The notes under the pieces were generated by a model. That model did no database searches, was not told the origin of the DNA, and was given only the letters and a program-made list of their open reading frames with translations. Below, one piece after another: positions 60,834-64,000 of a stretch of DNA of 64,000 bases; positions within the stretch are counted from its first letter, which is position 1; each line of letters opens with the position of its first letter. Origin of the DNA: an uncultured Lachnospiraceae bacterium (GTDB lineage: Bacteria; Bacillota; Clostridia; Lachnospirales; Lachnospiraceae); contig CAJTMB010000009.1 of assembly GCA_910577105.1 (NCBI GenBank), positions 47,327-111,326 of the forward strand. The letters run 5' to 3'. The position numbers were made by a program, and so were the translations under genes.

Positions 60834-61359
60834 ATTCTGCCCTTTTTCGCCTCTCGTATTCGCGGTTTATCATTTGCACCAGTTCCGCATCCCCGCATAA
60901 ATTGTCAGGATGGAAAATCTTTAACAAATCCTTATACCGCTTTCTTAATGTCAACGGATTTGTCGCTCCCCGGAATAACACCCTTGCAATATCTTCTGTT
61001 TCCGCCATTGCACTGTGCTCCTTCTTCCGATACTCTTTTTCCATTTCAAACCGGGAACGTTCTTTATCCAGCCTGCGTCTGTCTGCGTCCAGCTGAATAA
61101 AAGCATCTTTTAATATCTGCATTTTTTTGTCAAAAAACAGATTGTCATCCTTCAACCGTTTCTGTTCCATAACGATTTTATGGTTCAGCATGTCCATTTC
61201 CGTTCGGAACTGTGCGCGCTCTTTGATTAACCTTTCCTTAAACTCCGCTGCCTCACGTTTTTCATTTTCAAGACGGATATTTTCCCTAAACAAAAACAGT
61301 TTTTGTTCCCTAAGTTCTTCATCGCTCTCTGCCTTTAAAAGGGCTTCTACGTCAATCAT
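60832..61359 (-). CDS. Coiled-coil protein with C-terminal J domain
   Basis: This 175-residue protein has a long charged coiled coil (about residues 15-120; Glu/Lys/Arg rich) and a truncated J domain near the C-terminus with the HPD motif in LLKIFHPDNLCG. J domains stimulate Hsp70 ATPases; the partner is unknown. ATG 61359 follows GGGAGAG. Confidence 0.8.
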   Translation of the reverse strand: MIDVEALLKAESDEELREQKLFLFRENIRLENEKREAAEFKERLIKERAQFRTEMDMLNHKIVMEQKRLKDDNLFFDKKMQILKDAFIQLDADRRRLDKERSRFEMEKEYRKKEHSAMAETEDIARVLFRGATNPLTLRKRYKDLLKIFHPDNLCGDAELVQMINREYERRKRAE

Positions 61360-61383
61360 GATATTCTCTCCCACAGCCATGGC

Positions 61384-61539
61384 TTAATCGCAGCTATAGC
61401 AGTTATAACCGATAAACAAAAGCAGCGCAATAATGATGATACCTACAAAATCATTGTGAAGAAACAACATTATCAGCATGCCGATAGCTACAAAAAACGC
61501 CAGCAATCCCATCATTTTCTTCATGTCCACGCGGCACAC
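61384..61539 (-). CDS. Small membrane protein of 51 residues
   Basis: This short frame lies between gerW and the J-domain gene. It encodes a basic N-terminus and two hydrophobic helices (LLAFFVAIGMLIMLFL and FVGIIIIALLLFIGY), ending NCYSCD. GTG 61539 has AGGAG at six bases; ATG 61524 is an alternative start giving 46 residues. Function unknown. Gene-sized spacing and a good ribosome site support it as real. Confidence 0.65.
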   Translation of the reverse strand: MCRVDMKKMMGLLAFFVAIGMLIMLFLHNDFVGIIIIALLLFIGYNCYSCD

Positions 61540-61590
61540 CCCACACTCCTGCTCTCTATACAGGATATGCGCCGTATGGGAAAATGTGCC

Positions 61591-61995
61591 TTATTGTGCT
61601 GTTTTTTCCGGAAACGCTATTTCCACTGCTTCCGCATCCGGAATCATCTCTTCTTTTTTGGAGGTAAATTTGTCAACCAGGTCCGGAATCATGTCAAGTA
61701 CCTTTGTTACCGTATCCTGATTCTTGATATTGACAAGCTTGGTAGAGCCGTTTTTCCCTATAACCAGCACCGCACTGGGTGTCATTTTTCCGCCCAGACC
61801 TCCGGCTCCGCTCTGTTTCTTTTTTTCACCATTGCTGCCTGCTCCGGCGCCAACGCCAAAAGAAACATCAACCAGGGGAAGGATAATGGTATCCCCTATC
61901 TGGGTTGCCTCACCTACCACTGTCTTGGTGGAAAGTACGGTATCCATCCCTTTCAGTAATGATTCCAAAACTCCGCCAAACTGATTCTCTGCCAT
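61591..61995 (-). CDS. gerW: GerW family sporulation protein (YtfJ)
   Basis: This 134-residue protein has GVLESLLKGMDTVLSTKTVVGE, IGDTIILPLVDVSFGVGAGAGS, and AVLVIGKNG, all diagnostic of GerW/YtfJ. In Bacillus it is a spore germination protein adjacent to ytfI (DUF2953), as here. It suggests the organism can sporulate or descends from sporulators. Confidence 0.93.
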   Translation of the reverse strand: MAENQFGGVLESLLKGMDTVLSTKTVVGEATQIGDTIILPLVDVSFGVGAGAGSNGEKKKQSGAGGLGGKMTPSAVLVIGKNGSTKLVNIKNQDTVTKVLDMIPDLVDKFTSKKEEMIPDAEAVEIAFPEKTAQ

Positions 61996-61997
61996 GA

Positions 61998-62930
61998 TTA
62001 TTCCTCCCTTTTAAGTTGCTTTATAAAAATACGCAGCTGCTTATCCAGCAATATCTTTCCTGCCTGAAGCAGAAGGGTAAAAACGGTGATTTTTCCTTTT
62101 AAATAGATATTTCCGTTCAGCACCGCTTTCTCAAAATCCGCTTCCATATTCACATTATTGCCCAATACGGGTGACAGCATACCATACAAAGCGCAAAGAT
62201 ATCCTGTTGTGTCCGGTGAACCGGTTCCGACTTGCACATCCGCTTTTATCACTCTGGGACGGATACTTTTCAAAACCTTAAACAGCCTGCACCATACCCT
62301 CTTGTACAACCTTTGATTGTCAATATCGGTTAAAATATTTTTGTAATAAGAAATATTTTCTGCAATATGCTTTATCTTATCACAAATTGATTTAATTGTG
62401 TACCAAATCTTTGCGAATATGTTTTTTATTTTTTGGATTTTGTCCTGCAGCCAAATTACCGGATGTTTCCAAAAAACAATTTTCTGCTCCGGCTCATCCT
62501 GCACATCCTCCTGCCCTGCTTCATCCACTTTTAACATGCTTTCTGCCGTATCGGGTGATGCCTGCGGCGACGCTTCGTCCACTTCTTCTTTTTGCCGCGC
62601 ATCTGCCTGTTTTTCTTCCTGTACCTGCTTTGGTTCCTGTGCTTTTTCCTTCACCTGCTCCGGTTCCTTTACACCGGAAGCAAACAACTTTATGCCAAAA
62701 AGCCGCACAATAAGGCTTGCAGGTTTAGGATAATCAAACCGCACTGTCAATATATGCAGGAGAAAGGAAGCCCTTGCTTTCAATACAATCTCCTTTTCAC
62801 TTTTGCTGCCTTTTATCCGGTATCTCACCGGCACAAAAAGCACCAAAAGAACCAGCACAAAAAGCAGTCCCAGTATGCATAACAGGACAATGCCGATTAT
62901 GGCCAGTATTTGCAAAATCACATGTAACAT
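61998..62930 (-). CDS. DUF2953 domain protein (YtfI-like)
   Basis: This 310-residue protein has an N-terminal membrane segment (about residues 8-30) and a soluble DUF2953 region (about 150-300) with KADVQVGTGSPDTTGYLCALYG. Between them lies a Glu/Lys/Gln-rich, low-complexity linker (about 85-145). It is two bases upstream of gerW, a conserved pair. Confidence 0.85.
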   Translation of the reverse strand: MLHVILQILAIIGIVLLCILGLLFVLVLLVLFVPVRYRIKGSKSEKEIVLKARASFLLHILTVRFDYPKPASLIVRLFGIKLFASGVKEPEQVKEKAQEPKQVQEEKQADARQKEEVDEASPQASPDTAESMLKVDEAGQEDVQDEPEQKIVFWKHPVIWLQDKIQKIKNIFAKIWYTIKSICDKIKHIAENISYYKNILTDIDNQRLYKRVWCRLFKVLKSIRPRVIKADVQVGTGSPDTTGYLCALYGMLSPVLGNNVNMEADFEKAVLNGNIYLKGKITVFTLLLQAGKILLDKQLRIFIKQLKREE

Positions 62931-63229
62931 TTCAGATACTCCTTTAACCGGCAGTTCCCCTGTGCCGCAAACGATTCCTCGGCAATCTTTTGCACGATTC
63001 CCACCGCTTCCTCATAACTGCCTGCAATCCCAACCACATAAGGCGGGTTATCCCTGTAATATTTCTGGGACAAATATCCTGCCTTGTGTATTTCAAGCTG
63101 GTCCGAAGCATTCTTTGCCAGTGTAACTACATAAGCCTCCAGAAACTTTGCATGTTTCTGTAATTTATGTATTACCTTATTCGGATTATTGACCGACTCT
63201 CCAATGTATAAACGTGGATACAGTTCCAT
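62918..63229 (-). CDS. Uncharacterised 103-residue protein
   Basis: This soluble protein begins MELYPRLYIGESVNNPNKVIHKLQ and has GIAGSYEEAVGIVQKIAEE. No domain recognised and no membrane segment. It overlaps the DUF2953 gene start by 13 bases, so it seems translationally coupled with that pair. Confidence 0.7.
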   Translation of the reverse strand: MELYPRLYIGESVNNPNKVIHKLQKHAKFLEAYVVTLAKNASDQLEIHKAGYLSQKYYRDNPPYVVGIAGSYEEAVGIVQKIAEESFAAQGNCRLKEYLKCYM

Positions 63230-63310
63230 ACCGGCTCCTTTTACAAGTTAATGCCTTTTCCATAGATTTAATCATATCATATTTTATTTCCAAACCAAAG
63301 CAAAAACTGA

Positions 63311-63359
63311 AAAAAAATCAACGGCCGGTCTGTTTTGCCCGGTTTCCGTTGATTTTTTT
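63311..63359. terminator. Bidirectional terminator between Nudix and unknown genes
   Basis: AAAAAAATCAACGG (63311-63324) and CCGTTGATTTTTTT (63346-63359) are perfect 14-base arms, with further inner GC pairing. Confidence 0.9.
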
Positions 63360-63377
63360 ACATTACAAAAATTTACG

Positions 63378-63830
63378 TCAATAATACTTTCTGGTACCCC
63401 AGAGATTATTCCTTTTCATTTCCAGATACTCCCCATAAGCTTTCTCCAAAATCTGTTTTTCGTTAGCAAATTTAAGGAGATGGTACGCTTCATGGTATTT
63501 GTAAAACCCGGAATCAACAAAATACTCTTCGCGCTGTGGTTTACTGTAATAACTATCCGCCATCATCAAATACCAGTGGACCTCTTTCGCTACGACATCT
63601 TCCGGCACATTAAAGGAATATTCGCTTTTCCCGATGTATTTGATAACTGATGCCTGAGCTCCTGATTCCTCCAGCACTTCCCTGAGCGCTGTTTCCTTGA
63701 ACTCTTCGCCTTCTTCCACTGTTCCCTTTGGCAATACCCATCCTTCGTATTTATTTTTAAAATTTTTATACAAAAGAAGTATCTTCCCACGGAATATAAC
63801 CACACCGCCGCAACTGGTTGCTTCTATCAT
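63378..63830 (-). CDS. Nudix hydrolase
   Basis: This 150-residue protein has an ATSCGGVVIFRGKILLLY start and Nudix box GTVEEGEEFKETALREVLEESG with intact Glu residues. It is MutT-like in length; substrate probably a nucleoside polyphosphate such as Ap4A, but this is not certain. ATG 63830 follows GGAGG. Confidence 0.9.
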   Translation of the reverse strand: MIEATSCGGVVIFRGKILLLYKNFKNKYEGWVLPKGTVEEGEEFKETALREVLEESGAQASVIKYIGKSEYSFNVPEDVVAKEVHWYLMMADSYYSKPQREEYFVDSGFYKYHEAYHLLKFANEKQILEKAYGEYLEMKRNNLWGTRKYY

Positions 63831-63877
63831 TGCAATTCCTCCTGCCATTGGTGTGTCAATTTGTTTGACCTAAAACC

Positions 63878-63906
63878 AGTATAGTCCAAATACGCATGGG
63901 GCGCAA
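63878..63906 (-). promoter_or_regulatory. Promoter of the Nudix gene
   Basis: Minus strand TTGCGC (63906-63901), 17 bases, TATACT (63883-63878). Confidence 0.6.
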
Positions 63907-63938
63907 CTGTTTTTATTTGGGATTTTCTGCAAGCAGCG

Positions 63939-63997
63939 CCCGGCGTGGCATCCCCGGCGTGCATTTGATTCCATAAAGGACCGTGTAAAAACGCCGG
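63939..63997. repeat. Short GC-rich repeat near the window end
   Basis: CCCGGCGTG occurs twice in direct orientation (63939-63947, 63953-63961) and its core inverted as ACGCCGG (63991-63997). No gene is recognised in 63907-64000. Confidence 0.45.
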
Positions 63998-64000
63998 TAC

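Noticed and set aside
62396..62733. Two overlapping plus-strand frames in the DUF2953 gene
   Set aside because: Cys/Ser- and Pro/Leu-rich translations are complements of the low-complexity Glu/Lys linker.

Overview
The window looks like a chromosomal stretch from a low-to-moderate GC Gram-positive anaerobe of the class Clostridia, most probably family Lachnospiraceae. Pointers are the gene neighbourhoods (mreBCD-PBP2-minCDE-rodA; rplU-prp-rpmA-obg-yhbY-nadD-yqeK-rsfS; rpmB divergent from yloU-yloV-recG; the TIGR03960/TIGR03936/RNase G trio), an L27 with a cleavable N-terminal extension next to its Prp protease, a short HisG with HisZ, and sporulation-linked families (GerW/YtfJ, YlbJ-like). 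No rRNA, tRNA, CRISPR array, transposase or prophage is visible.

Layout. 1-9535: cell-shape and division run on the + strand: mreB (5' end outside the window), mreC, mreD, a very large PBP2, minCDE, rodA, a methylglyoxal-synthase-like protein, and a lipoprotein D,D-carboxypeptidase. 9686-15490: a small P-loop protein with its own promoter, a HlyD-like membrane protein, PLP-binding YggS, SepF, then aroB-lspA-rluD. 15577-20697: cytidylate-kinase-like protein and the ribosome/NAD gene run from rplU to rsfS, including an L21 leader and several leader structures. 20758-24014: DUF378, lexA divergent from a yneA-like LysM gene across an array of LexA-box-like sites, a tyrosine recombinase and a TtcA-like enzyme. 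24272-25636: AI-2E-family transporter. About 25640-29400: an AT-richer accessory segment with an epoxyqueuosine-reductase-like protein, a CDA/blasticidin-deaminase-like protein, a membrane protein, a leader ORF plus attenuator, and a GNAT-methyltransferase fusion. 29475-34923: dtd, Nudix, RNase G and radical-SAM genes. 35059-40048: his genes (HisA/F-like-HisI-HisE fusion, hisB, hisD, hisG, hisZ) behind a consensus promoter and a 26-bp perfect palindrome. 40205-51039: recU, RNA-modification, YgiQ, HAD, thioesterase, YlbJ-like, amidase, a coiled-coil protein, coaD, rsmD. 51053-55225: a type IIA topoisomerase pair that looks more ParC/ParE than GyrA/GyrB. 55339-63830: degV, recG, fakA-like, Asp23/Gls24 protein, rpmB, J-domain protein, a 51-residue membrane protein, gerW, DUF2953, a 103-residue unknown and a Nudix hydrolase.

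Most genes are housekeeping. The less ordinary items are: a MgsA homologue lacking the catalytic Asp; a degenerate HisA/F domain fused to HisIE; a promoter-leader peptide-terminator unit ahead of the GNAT-methyltransferase gene; two long perfect hairpins whose loops carry four G-tracts on one strand; dyads over the his and topoisomerase promoters; and leader structures that could hide Shine-Dalgarno sequences. All identifications come from reading the sequence and from family knowledge; no database search was run.
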